Below, in pieces: positions 46,028-57,678 of a stretch of DNA of 64,000 bases (positions within the stretch are counted from its first letter, which is position 1; every line of letters begins with the position of its first letter). The DNA comes from Saccoglossus kowalevskii. Taxonomy: Eukaryota; Hemichordata; Enteropneusta; Harrimaniidae. Below the pieces are notes generated by a model. That model did not search any database, was not told the origin of the DNA, and saw nothing but the letters and a program-made list of their open reading frames with translations. The position numbers were made by a program, and so were the translations under genes. The DNA is taken from the NCBI RefSeq assembly GCF_000003605.2, contig NW_003109985.1, forward strand, positions 3,970 through 67,969, read 5' to 3'.

Positions 46028-49000
46028 CATATTTGTGAAGAATGTTTTTCATGTAAATTAATTTTGACTGGAAATCACAAAAGGACATATTCTTGGCGTA
46101 TGTGTTTGTTGTGTAGTATAGTGATATGTATTTTGAATTCCGATTTCACAATGAAATGTGTTAATTGGTTCAGAAAATGTGGTAATAAGGGACTAATGCA
46201 CTTTTTAAAGGAAAAGGCAAAGCCATATATTCACTCAAGTTATATCATTAATTTTCTATTTTTGTATATATTTATTTTACACAACAATGCTATCCTATAC
46301 ACATAGAACGCAGAGCTTCCTTGTAATTCTTGTATATTTCTTTTGAAAAAATGGCCGAAATTGGTCCAAAATTATTTTGGAGATGAAAATAGGAAAGTAA
46401 GTTAGAGAATGTGACTTAGAGGGTCATTTTATCTAAAAAGTATAATACTCAGTCACGACCACGCTCATAGTAATCATGGTTAAAAGTGCGTTTTCTTAAT
46501 GCTAGGAATAAGATGGCACTAGCACATGTGAGTCAGAGTGTTTTATTCCTTTTTACATAGGTTGGGAATGACAGAGTGTCCACGTTTACGTGAATACATT
46601 ATTATGCATACACATTATTCCAAGCAAATGACTTCTTATACAGGTATCCTACCAGGCGGATGAAATCAACATTCATAACAGGAGTGAGGTGGGCGTGTCC
46701 ATGGAAACAAAAACATTAATTTTTCTTGACACATAGCGACCAGTTCACAATATTATACAATCATTCTGTCCGATACGATTAGATTATACATTCATTTATT
46801 GAATGTTTGGTAGTCGGTATGTCCCTAGCAACTACTGAGATATTTATAGAAACGTGGGTTCTACGGCCTATTGGACGAAGTCAAACATGTCATCCTCGTC
46901 AATATGGCCCATGAATCAATACACTAATGACAAAACTAATACCTCTGAGCTGTGTGCATACGGAGAATGATCGAAAAAAATATTGACACTATTTATACAC
47001 CAATTGACAAAAGAGTCTCATTACTATGTGAAACAAGCAATTTTTATAATGATGCACATTTTGAACCTAATATCCGATAGAAAATGCCAGTCACCTCATA
47101 TCAATTTTAGCTGACAAGGAGGTATACGTTAATTGTAGAACACTATAATGTATCACTCAGCATGAATCTGCTCTGGTTACATTGTCCAATGAGATATTAC
47201 AAACTTTACAAACAATTCTAGGAGAATGCAATGTAATGAAATAAAAAACTGTCTCGATTATATATTAATGAAATGTGTGGTTAAATATATTCTACAATGA
47301 ACGAGCTACTACTATGTCTAATTTTGATGTTTATCCTAAATAACATCATATATCTCACATATATCTCTGAGGCAATGTAGTTGGAAGGGCCATCAGTGGC
47401 CGAGGGTAATCATTGGTCAAGGGACATCCAGAATGTGATATAGCTAAATTCCTACATATTACGACAAACATACATACGTAACACGACGCAGTGCAACCAC
47501 TCTGTTTCTATATGAACGTTAGTACGTCGGTAGCAGTATACTTCATACATAAAATAACATCAACATTAATCACCATAAAATGGAAATGGAATTAAGAAAA
47601 AAAGAAACATCCGTATTTACAGTAATATTAAATTCCAAACCAAATAAATCTAAACAAGCTTTACTGTCAATATATTAACGGGTTCAATCATTTTCCCCTA
47701 CACACAGGAACGTCGTAGTATTCAAATCACCCAGTGCAAGGGTAGAATCAATAATTTCTACACCCCTGTGTCCCCTACAACGTAGATAAACATTGATAGG
47801 TGTATTACTCTTGGGACAAACATACAATGTCGATATGCAAATGCCAAGACAATCGTTAGGTGTACGCGTGCGAAACGTGTGTTAGTGTTATCGACAGTAC
47901 ATTTGGTTACAGAGTAACTTTATTTTACGCTGACTCTGTTAAAAATATGTATGCAAAAATGTGTCAGTGATATCTCCATTTTATAATACAGGCTTTAGAC
48001 GCAAATGGTGCCGAAATCTCGTTGAAAACGAGAAAGTCACGAGACTTGCTACTGTCCTTCTATTAGTATTTCATTCATTCCCGTCATCGTGCCAATCGTT
48101 TCAAATACCACGGTTACATGGATAAGGCAGGCAGTAGTCACGATGGCGAGGAGAAATTATAGTATGTAGAATAGACATGGGCAATTCATAGGGTATGAAG
48201 ATGAATATAATCACCATTGATATAACACCACAAAAGAAAACTTATTGCAGATGAAACTTAAAATTCCTACGATTGAAATGCAACAAGGACTGAGTATATG
48301 GGTTCTTAATCCACACAAGTAACGTAAGCTAGGATTGTAGAAATCTGCCCCGGGTGTAGGTTGTCGTATTTTATGAATAACAAGAATGGGTGTAATATTA
48401 TATGTCTCTTATAGTTGTACATTTTGATTTGTTTAACCTATTTAAATGTTACTACGATTGCCACTTCTCCATATACGTGCGTGTCCTTGCATTGAAGGAG
48501 CAGGTGAAAAGTACGTGGTTTGCATATCAGTACTTTACGTGTACACACAAACATTGTTTTGCACTATCACTGGAGATTCGTTGGATAGACGCCCTCACAT
48601 TGCACTGACGAATGCCAATCGCGGAATATCATTCGTGGACGTATGTTAAACGAAAATAGTTACCTATCTCCACGGTGCTACTACAAGTGATTGCAACTAT
48701 ATGCACTTCACATGTCAGTGCGGTAAATAGTACACCGCACAAACAACTTCATATTTTCAAGAAGGTATTTTAAATTCGCAGAGGCATCCAATGATTGACA
48801 TGGTCGGATGACCACTTCACATATTTACTTTATTCTACACATATTGGCAATGATACAAAACACAATGTGGAGTATGTGAATGAAACAACAAAAAATCACA
48901 CGCCGGAAATAACCCATAGACTGATCAAACCAGCGTGATGTAGGCAAAAGTGTTTTCACATTCGGCTCCTGTTGGCAATTGTATCTTGGGAATACGGAAT

Positions 49001-50880
49001 ATATGTATATGGAGTCACCTTTTGAACCGCGAAAAAGGCGTATAGCAATGACACTTTGTATAATGTCTAGAGTGGGACATATATCATGTTTGTGTACTGT
49101 AAGCACGGCGTAAAAGATACCATTAACGCACCGCAGTTCAAAGAGCAATTTGTATTATTGCCATTTGTAGACACCAATTTTGTAGTAAGAATTGTCAAAT
49201 GACTTTTAGTACACAGTAAATTCGTATCATATCGAATAAGTTGATTTACGATTCTCAAGCAGTGTGCTTTTAAATTTATTAAAATTGATGTCCTGATTTA
49301 TCTATCCGGTTTGTTACGCATAGCGAATAATGTTATAGTGTATGTGAAAAAGTGTGGACATCGATAACCTCAAAATAGTGTTAATCATAATTTATAATAA
49401 TATTTATTTCGTTAACTATGATATTAAGATATTGGATGGTTGCATCATTGGTATTGGTCGTAAAAATGGTATACATAACGCCACAATCATAGCCGGGGGC
49501 AAAGAAACTTCAATCGTTCAAGATGTCTTGTGATGTTACTTTGCACTCCATTGGGCTGTGCATATACATGTTATATTGATTAGTAATATACCTTTCACTG
49601 TGAAATCTTATTGAAGACCAACATACACTTGCTCAAAACTGAATATAGATTTTCTAATTGATGGTAAAAGTGTTGGCATGTCATATAGCGATGTATATTC
49701 ATGATGTGCACTTTCTGAGACAATAGGTGTATGAGGCATTTTACCATCGTTAAAAATAATCGCAATAACTATCTTCGTTGTAGATAAATTTAATTAAGAT
49801 GTGTGATATTCTCCCTCCGTTTATAACATTTACGTTTATTTTTTCTAGCCATGTATTGTTGTAACTAATTAAACACAAACATATTTATATATATTGCTGA
49901 TTTACTTTTAGTGATATGATTCATTGACTCGTATTTGATGTAACAGTTTTTCTCTCATATATATTTTGTATATTTTGTTTGCAAAGAATTCCATCAAGCG
50001 TCTCTTGATCTGCTGTGTGGGTAAAAGTATGCGTGATTAGATCAATGATTATCTAAATGTTCCAACTAAGATACGATTTTGCTATTATAATAACACGAGC
50101 ATAAATAAGTCTTTCTATCATGAATATTTCACAATGACTCACGATAAATGTTAGAGTGTATACGTGTATTTATATATGTCAGTTTCTTGCTGACGCTCTT
50201 CAGGTCATCATAGATTGCCCTCAATAAATGCAGACCCGATGGCAATTCTCTGATTTTGCACGTGACGTTGCCACGCACCCATCGCTCCCAGCAACACACA
50301 TTTGAGAATCATGAATAGAAACATTCAATTCACGTCTTTTTAATTGATGAATCGCTGTCAAGATTTGAATAACGAAGTCAAGGAATGCGTCTCACATTAA
50401 AGAATATTCACATGAAATGGTAACACAAATTTGGGAACATAATTATAATTATAATTACCGTTCTACATCGCGACATCATATCCCTCTCACCTCAAGCAGT
50501 TATTTCATTTCAAAATATTTTTATCCGTCAACAGGTCTCACTACATAATGTCTGACACGTTGGGGGTCACACTTATCTAGTTACGTATATAATTCGTTGT
50601 CGGTTTTCAGAAACTTTTGTCACAATGACAGTGAATTTTAGTTGATAAACACAAATGAGTGTTCTTTAAAGGTGGTCACGGTGTAGTTTGTGTAATATGT
50701 GATATTATGTGGTTTGTAAAAGAAGATTATTTTGGTGCATGCTATTCATTAATTTGTTCTATCACAATACTGGAACAAAATGGTTCTATCTCCTTTTTTT
50801 AATGGCTGTTTCCAGGTGCAGCCTCAATTCAATTACGCATGTTTCCCCGCTAAATACGTGTCACAGGAATTATGACAATG
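46028..50880. other. Intergenic, nothing recognised
   Basis: Unique AT-rich DNA except the motif copy at 48001-48040. Open frames up to 107 codons show no motifs. A sequence like an RFX half-site (GTCCATGGAAAC) lies at 46697-46708 but departs from the consensus. Confidence 0.4.
48001..48040 (+). repeat. Hairpin-bearing dispersed motif, copy 2
   Basis: GCAAAT at 48001, then TCTCGTT-GAA-AACGAGA at 48017-48033 (7 perfect pairs), then AAGTCAC. The order and spacing match 25277-25325. The G-U pair of copy 1 is a T-A pair here, so the stem is kept despite the change. Confidence 0.45.
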
Positions 50881-51020
50881 TTATGAGGTTATTACAAGAA
50901 TGCCTCAAAGTATGCACGAAGACAGTACAGCGGTAGTATCGACCGACAGACAGCGGAGGTCTACGCGACGGCGTACTGTCTGAGTGAATACTTTGAGGTA
51001 TCCTCGTCATAATCTTATTA
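50881..51020. mobile_element. Foldback or mariner-like MITE, about 140 bp
   Basis: Arms of about 48 bases are symmetric around 50950. The best part is GCCTCAAAGTATGCACGAAG with ACAGTAC (50902-50928), mirrored by GTACTGT with CTGAGTGAATACTTTGAGG (50973-50998). The outer part is more diverged. The CTCAAAGTATTCAC style of end recalls Tc1/mariner terminal repeats, but a TA duplication is not certain. It overlaps two short open frames, neither supported. Confidence 0.55.
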
Positions 51021-54000
51021 TTATACATCTTTTCCTTCCAAGGATACATCATTAGAATGCCGTAATTCAAAAAGTTTAGAACAGATTCAGCGAACTTCTT
51101 TGTTTGAAGTACGGTCAAACCATGGTGGCAGCTATGTATGTTTTTATTATTAGAGGATGCTTACGCGCGTAATCATTCCATATTTGAAATTCGCTGTAAG
51201 CTATAAGGTGTTACGGTGACGGATCTATAATAATAATAATATATATTATCATGATATCACCCGTACTTCGTTATAGACGCTCTCAAACAATTAGTACTGA
51301 CACGCGCACTGGGAGATCGATAGTTTTCATTCAAACGCACAACCTGCCCTTTGCTATATTCTGTTCAAAGTCAAATTAACAGGAGAGACATACCACCCGA
51401 GTAAATGTGTAATCTCAAAGTGTAATTGGATAGCGGCAGTCTCGGCAATATTCACAAAGCTTGAATTCACAGCTAATAAATGTTCGTAAATCAGCAACTC
51501 TATACCACCGATGATATACTAATACGTATTCAGTTGTAATTCCACATTCGTGAGTTACCATTGATAACCATGATAGTAGTCCTAATTTGCATGTGCCATA
51601 CGAGATTCCATACTAATTTAGGTAAGCATATATTTATATGTTACACTTATTACCAGTGTATATAATCACCATGATTTAACTAGTCTTGCTTCTTCCATCC
51701 TATATTTCCCCATGAATGATGATCGTGGATTTGTGCTGCGTTGATGTATCTAACACAGAGTAGTAAGCTTCTTGATTGCCGTCATAGTTTGGTGAAGAAC
51801 TACATGTGATATTTGATACACAATGCACATGTAAGTTCAATCGCCAATCAAGTGTGCTTTTGTCACCTGACAAATATCGACGAACATGTTTATCATGTGA
51901 ATAGAGGACCATGCAGTCGCTGTTGTGTAATTTGTTCAGTTTCTTTACTGCGAGCATATTATATAAAACCACTGCCGAAACGATTGAAAATGAACCAAAA
52001 TATTCACATACGGTTGACGAATAATAAATAATTAATTGTAGAGACATTTTACACAAAATATTGTGCATTGCATCAAGGATCAAGTTGACAGAAAAGCCAT
52101 TCGAATCGAATCAAACAGCAAATAACACATAATTCATATCACATTTAATTGACCATATGTCACCGAATGGCAACTCCAAATGTATTTTACAACCTCGTTC
52201 CAGACGATGCAAAACATGACGTTATATCTTAATATGCTTTTTAGATTCATTGACATCAATGAATTGTTTAATTTCAAATGCATTCCATACCCGTGCTGCA
52301 GCTAGAGATGTTCGGAAATCGCTGTATATCAGATGATGTTGAGTTCTATTGTATGTTGTCATACACATCTAGCATACGCTTGGTATTAGTTGATTAGTAT
52401 GCTAATTTATGTAATTGATATGCAAAGATACGTACCGATACTATTCATGAATATATACCTAGATATAAAATAATCTATTCATACACATACGTCAGTAACA
52501 ATGTGCACATTTTATTTGAAATTTCTATAGCAGTCCATTTCTTGAGATAACATTGGATCCTACAATCAATGATACACAGCAACCTGTAATTATATGAATG
52601 GCGGCCATGACACTTGGGAACCTCAATCTCCAAATGTATATAGTGGATTATTCTTAGACAAAGACATTATTGTGAATAATTGAATTATTTATTTTTAGAC
52701 TGAATATATCTGATATTTACCGTATTATCTCATCTATCTTGCCAAGAAAGATGGTTAATGTGAGTTATTAACATCCTTATTACCAAACTGACAATAGTGT
52801 ATAGCAATCCCGTGACTCCGCCCATCATAAAAACACAGTAGATCCCAGACTAGATCCCGCGGCAGGCACGACATTTCAATCGGAAAGACAATTTATTGTA
52901 TGTATGTTTAGTTCAGCTATTTGAACACAAATACATGGTAATAACTACCAATTGGGAATCGTTGTTAAGGCATGGGTCTTTAATGATCTGCTTCAACAAG
53001 CTCAATTTTGATTATGAACAATCGAGTTCACCGTAATTCAATTTCAAATTCTAAGCCTGATGACCTATGACCTTAGGTGACAAACTGATATATAGAGATA
53101 CATAGACTACCCGTTTCATCATTGAATACATGTGTAATTATCATCTATCACGAACAATTGCGTGATTCGCGTCTGTAATGTAAAGCAGGTCGGTGAGTTT
53201 TCACAAGTCACATATTTTCCGGTATTGCAGGAGAGTATTGGTTATGTCTAGATTAACAGAAAAAAACATATTCGTTAAATTGATTAAGAAATAAGTGTTA
53301 CAATTCTGGTGAGCGAACTCCCTTGGGTAGCCCGTCTACCGGGAAATCTGAATACATTTTCAAATGTGTGTGCATGTGTGTAAGTGTGTGCTTGAAGGTG
53401 GGAGAGAGAGGGTGAACAATGTAATGAGATGACGTTCTTCGTCATCATGATGTATGATATATCTTGATGCAACTAACATGTTTTTTATTGTGATCCAGAC
53501 AACCGGGGTAGAATGCCTTTAGCTATCAATAGAATATAATAAATACTGATAGATTGTTTACAAAACAAACGCAGCTCCAAATGTACTTCAGTCGTTTGAA
53601 CACTGTGTTTTTAACTTGCACGACTAACCATTTACTACTTGATTACACGAGTTCAGGCGGTTAGGAAAGGAACAAAAGAATACGCAATAACACAGTTAAA
53701 ATATGATTTCCTAACCTATTGCAGTTATTGCTCAAATCTACGAGGGAATTATACACCTGTTATCAGGTTTCTAATGAATTATTCATAACTTTATAGGCGA
53801 CGCTTCAATCACCATAGTTTTGAAGATTATTGTTCTCGTGACATTGATTTCAATTTTTTTTAATAATCTTCAACCAGTGAGGTAATGCCACATGAACCTG
53901 GAGCCATACGTGTAGAAGTAATGTAGTCATGCTGATTTCTGTATTGGATGTTGACTGCTGAGCGAGAAAGTACTGTCACTATTGATATACTCAACATGTA

Positions 54001-54277
54001 TGGGAAGGAGAAATACTGCTATAAATATCATACAGTTTGGTAGCTAGCTGTTTATTTGAATCAAATACAGTAGAATGTCTAGTGCTGCTTGAGACTGTTG
54101 AAATCAGTCAATGTTGAATGAAAAGGAGTTAGTAATAATTAATCTATCTGCTTTGGATTAATGCAAGAAAAGCAAATATGACAATATTGAATAATATGAA
54201 TATAAAATTAGTAAGTTTGTTTGTATATTATAAACTTGTGATGTTAAATAGAATTTTGCACTCAATATCGGAGCTGC
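51021..54277. other. Intergenic with one nuclear receptor-type site
   Basis: Unique sequence. A TG/GA-rich patch occurs at 53363-53413. The DR1 site at 53061 is listed separately. The 127-codon minus frame at 51700-52083 shows no motif. Confidence 0.4.
53061..53080 (-). promoter_or_regulatory. DR1 nuclear receptor site with a third half-site
   Basis: TGACCTATGACCT at 53061-53073 is a perfect direct repeat of AGGTCA with one-base spacing on the minus strand, the preferred site of RXR, HNF4 and COUP-TF class receptors. AGGTGA follows at 53075-53080 in the opposite orientation. Role inferred from sequence only. Confidence 0.35.
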
Positions 54278-54317
54278 AATATTATGCATTCATATATATA
54301 CATTCGTTCAAAGGTCA

Positions 54318-54360
<43 letters not shown>

Positions 54361-54401
54361 AATGACCGTTGAACGAATGTAATATGAATGCAGCGAATAT
54401 T
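54278..54401. mobile_element. Foldback with an (AT)n centre
   Basis: Arms of about 41-42 bases (54278-54319 and 54361-54401) are inverted copies: CATTCGTTCAAAGGTCATT against AATGACCGTTGAACGAATG, with outer parts ATTATGCATTCATAT and ATATGAATGCAGCGAAT. Between them is about 38 bases of pure AT alternation. The DNA would extrude a cruciform readily. It may be a small MITE whose centre expanded as a microsatellite. Confidence 0.65.
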
Positions 54402-55386
54402 ACTTGACCCCGGGTAATTGGAACCTATCGGGATTATCAGAAAGCCAATTCGTCAATATAGCGTATATTACCTAACGCGCAAATGTCACAAAATATACAT
54501 ATGAAAAACACCGCAATCGAGCAAGGCAAACACAAGAGAAGCTATATTGTTTGAAAAGTTTTCCGATTAAACTTGATCTGTGAAACATACATTGTAGACG
54601 TGCGAAAAATAAACGCCCAAAATTACAAAATACCGTTTGTCAGTGGGTAATTGTAATTGAATGTAACTCAATTACATACCATTTACGTACTACATAACAT
54701 GATTGTTCAGAAAGCAAGAATCTTAATTTGCATACAAACTAATATTATTAATTTTCTGCTGTGTATTAAATCTAAGGTAATCTTTCTCAAGAACAATTTA
54801 AAAGGCTTGCCTTGTAAAATATACATACATCATCGACTATAAACGTGTCGAGAAACGTTGACTACGTACACATACTATGTTTCCGTGTAGTATCAGACAC
54901 TTGATTGGCGCGGACTAATATAATAGAAGGTTAATCTCCCGATAGCTTAAATACTTGAGCAGATAAGCAAAACACTCACACGATGTAACCCCATACATCG
55001 ACAAGTGATCGGGGCAATAATAACCAACATACACTGTAACCATGTAATACCATGTAAATCACAAATAACAAGAACTATGAGTATTTTTATGCTATCAACA
55101 TGAACTTATGATAAACATGTACATGATAATTATGCAAACATAATGTTTTGATCAATCAATGAGAATATTACTCAATGCATTCAGTACTCTCATTTGATAA
55201 ATAGTATTAAACAAAACACGTAGCAAATAAACCATATTCTAGTGTCCTCCCTGAGGCAAATAACAAATAAATTTCAACGTTATTATTTGCATCACTTTTT
55301 CTATGATTTTCAAGGAATGCTAGGTTAAGTAATAGAATCAAAATCATGCAGACCGTTAGGTAAGATACGTACACTTGACCACATGA

Positions 55387-55400
55387 GTTGTCATGGAAAC
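55387..55400. promoter_or_regulatory. RFX X-box-like site
   Basis: GTTGTCATGGAAAC matches the palindromic RFX consensus GTTGCCATGGCAAC at 12 of 14 positions. RFX factors bind such sites near ciliary and other genes. No promoter is seen beside it. Confidence 0.3.
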
Positions 55401-57664
55401 AGTGTTGAAATTATATGTTCTTTGACTCACAATACTTACATTGATCAATGCAAACTCGTTTGAAGAACGGCGTGGTTTCACTATGTTTCTTATTTAGAAA
55501 TATCTCTCTAAGAGAACCAACTTTTACTTAAGTTAATTAGAGGCAGTTGCAAGGATCAGTTATAACACGTAACCCCAAACTAATGTAATCAGTGAATGAG
55601 AGTAACAAACAGGAGGGAGACAAATGCGTATCTTGATTTTGTCATGTAAATTACAAATACAGTTCGTGTCAATGTTGATCAAAGCACATTGCCTAGTACC
55701 ACCACTCTATACTAGATTTATATCATATACATAACTATGTAAAAATAACTGTAAATAAGTTTCCCAGTCTCTTCGAATTCCAGTTGAGACGCTTGTCATA
55801 TAACCATGCAACATCACCGTAGATAAATCCTCGATTGTAAACTATATAACACTGTCAAAGGCATGGAAACATACAACGTGTCTAATATATGTTGAAATCG
55901 GAAGCTAAAAGTCCGAGGTCTCACTTCGACTGAAATAACTTAATTATTTTTGTAGTTACCAATAACAGAAAGTAAACAAGATGTTAACGCTACGTAATTG
56001 TGTAACTATTTGAATGACATGACCCCATACTTGATACTTTTATTTCACTTTTATAAGAACAAACCAACAATTATCCCTTATTATGGGCATGAGAGATTCA
56101 ACAAGAATTTTCCACCAAAAACTGCCTATATTATATGCAACATTCTATAGTCCACCGCGGATCTGTGGATTACCTCAAATTACATAACGTCAAGTTGTGG
56201 GTGACAGTCCCCAGGGAAGCGTATTGTAAATCGGTAGTGGTCTACACTATAATCACCATGAAGGACATTTCAAAATAGCGTCGCCAGAACTGAAATTTGC
56301 GATATGACCGACTGTTCATTTGACAACTAATATCAGATAACGTTAAGACAGAGACAGATCTGTACATTTTGGAAGCTTAATAATGTGGCGTAAATACATT
56401 TTTAAAGTAAAAGTCTCAAAACACTACATGTATAAGTGACTACGAGTTCATAGCAGCCTGCCTTTAGAAGAGGGGAAATGTGGTTGTATACCTCGCCCCA
56501 CCTTCTTATTTGATGTTAAAAACACCTTCTGTTATGAACTATCAAACACAATTTTATTGCTCCAGATTTAGTGCATTCACGTTTGATGACAGAAAATAGT
56601 GACTCACATTCTATGTAATTTAACGCCGCACACACATGCTGTTTTGATACAGATAGTGACAGGAGCACCCCTGTCGTCTGGGGCCGATATACGATGATTC
56701 ATTTAACCACTCTGAAATCAGTAACCATTCGCTTATAATGAGTATAAGCCATTGTTGTGTCAGTCAATGAACCTACACCAATTCTATCACAATATGATAT
56801 CTTACGCCCAACCACACCATAATCTGAAATGCTACGTCACGTCTATACTACATAGAGACGATCTTTACTCGTACCAAGATGATTTTAGTCTTAAACAGGA
56901 TTGGCCAGTGTGTAGTCATGATACAACTGATATCTCTCAACAGGTGTTGTGATTTTATTTGCTATGATAAAGTCAATTCTTAAAAATGTCAGATCATGAA
57001 TAGACATAGTATATGCTAGCAGTAAAGTGTGGGTCTTTTTTTTTAGATGTCACGTAATCTTCAACGCAAAATCGAATCTTGAATAATTGGTTGGGGTCAA
57101 AAGATCGCTAACAACAAGCAATCACATATCGTATCGTAATTGTGCGTGACATGCTCCTGTTGACCCTTAATAACCTTAAAAGTCGTTATATCAGCAACAC
57201 ATTTACACACGAATAGTGTAGAATAGATATCAACATCATTTTCAAATATACAAATTATTCAATGAGTTGCGTGTTATTTATCTGAATGACGTTTTCTCAC
57301 CAATCTATGTTGCAGATAAACCAATCCATGCTAAAACTGAAAGTTGTTTCTAAAATACATCAACATCAACAGGTATTTTAGGTTAAGACTAGACTGTCCA
57401 TTGACTTCGAAATTATTGTTTCCCTTATTCCATGGTCTATGCGTAAATTATAAACTACATCAAATAAAATGATGAACCTAAACAGTATAAATTAACATCA
57501 GCTGTTGATTCAATATATATCAATATTCCGCGATCTATCACCCACTGACGCCCAGGCGGTCCTTTAATCCGGAGATTACTTTATCGTACGGGGATAACGT
57601 GGAGTCATTCGCAAAAGCGATTTTTTATGATATGAAATTCTCATATTTAATCATAGTTTTCTGC

Positions 57665-57678
57665 GTTGCCATGGTGAC
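57665..57678. promoter_or_regulatory. RFX X-box-like site
   Basis: GTTGCCATGGTGAC matches the RFX consensus at 12 of 14 positions with an intact first half-site. It sits in a locally GC-richer patch (57530-57680). Confidence 0.35.

Noticed and set aside
46690-46710. GTGTCCATGGAAAC as a third RFX X-box
   Set aside because: The first half-site breaks the pyrimidine rule at its third position, and a nearby GGGCGTG does not strengthen it.
51700-52083. 127-codon minus-strand ORF as a gene
   Set aside because: No motif, no signal peptide or domain, mixed composition like the surrounding DNA, and a plus-strand frame of 72 codons overlaps it. Length is expected by chance in 64 kb.
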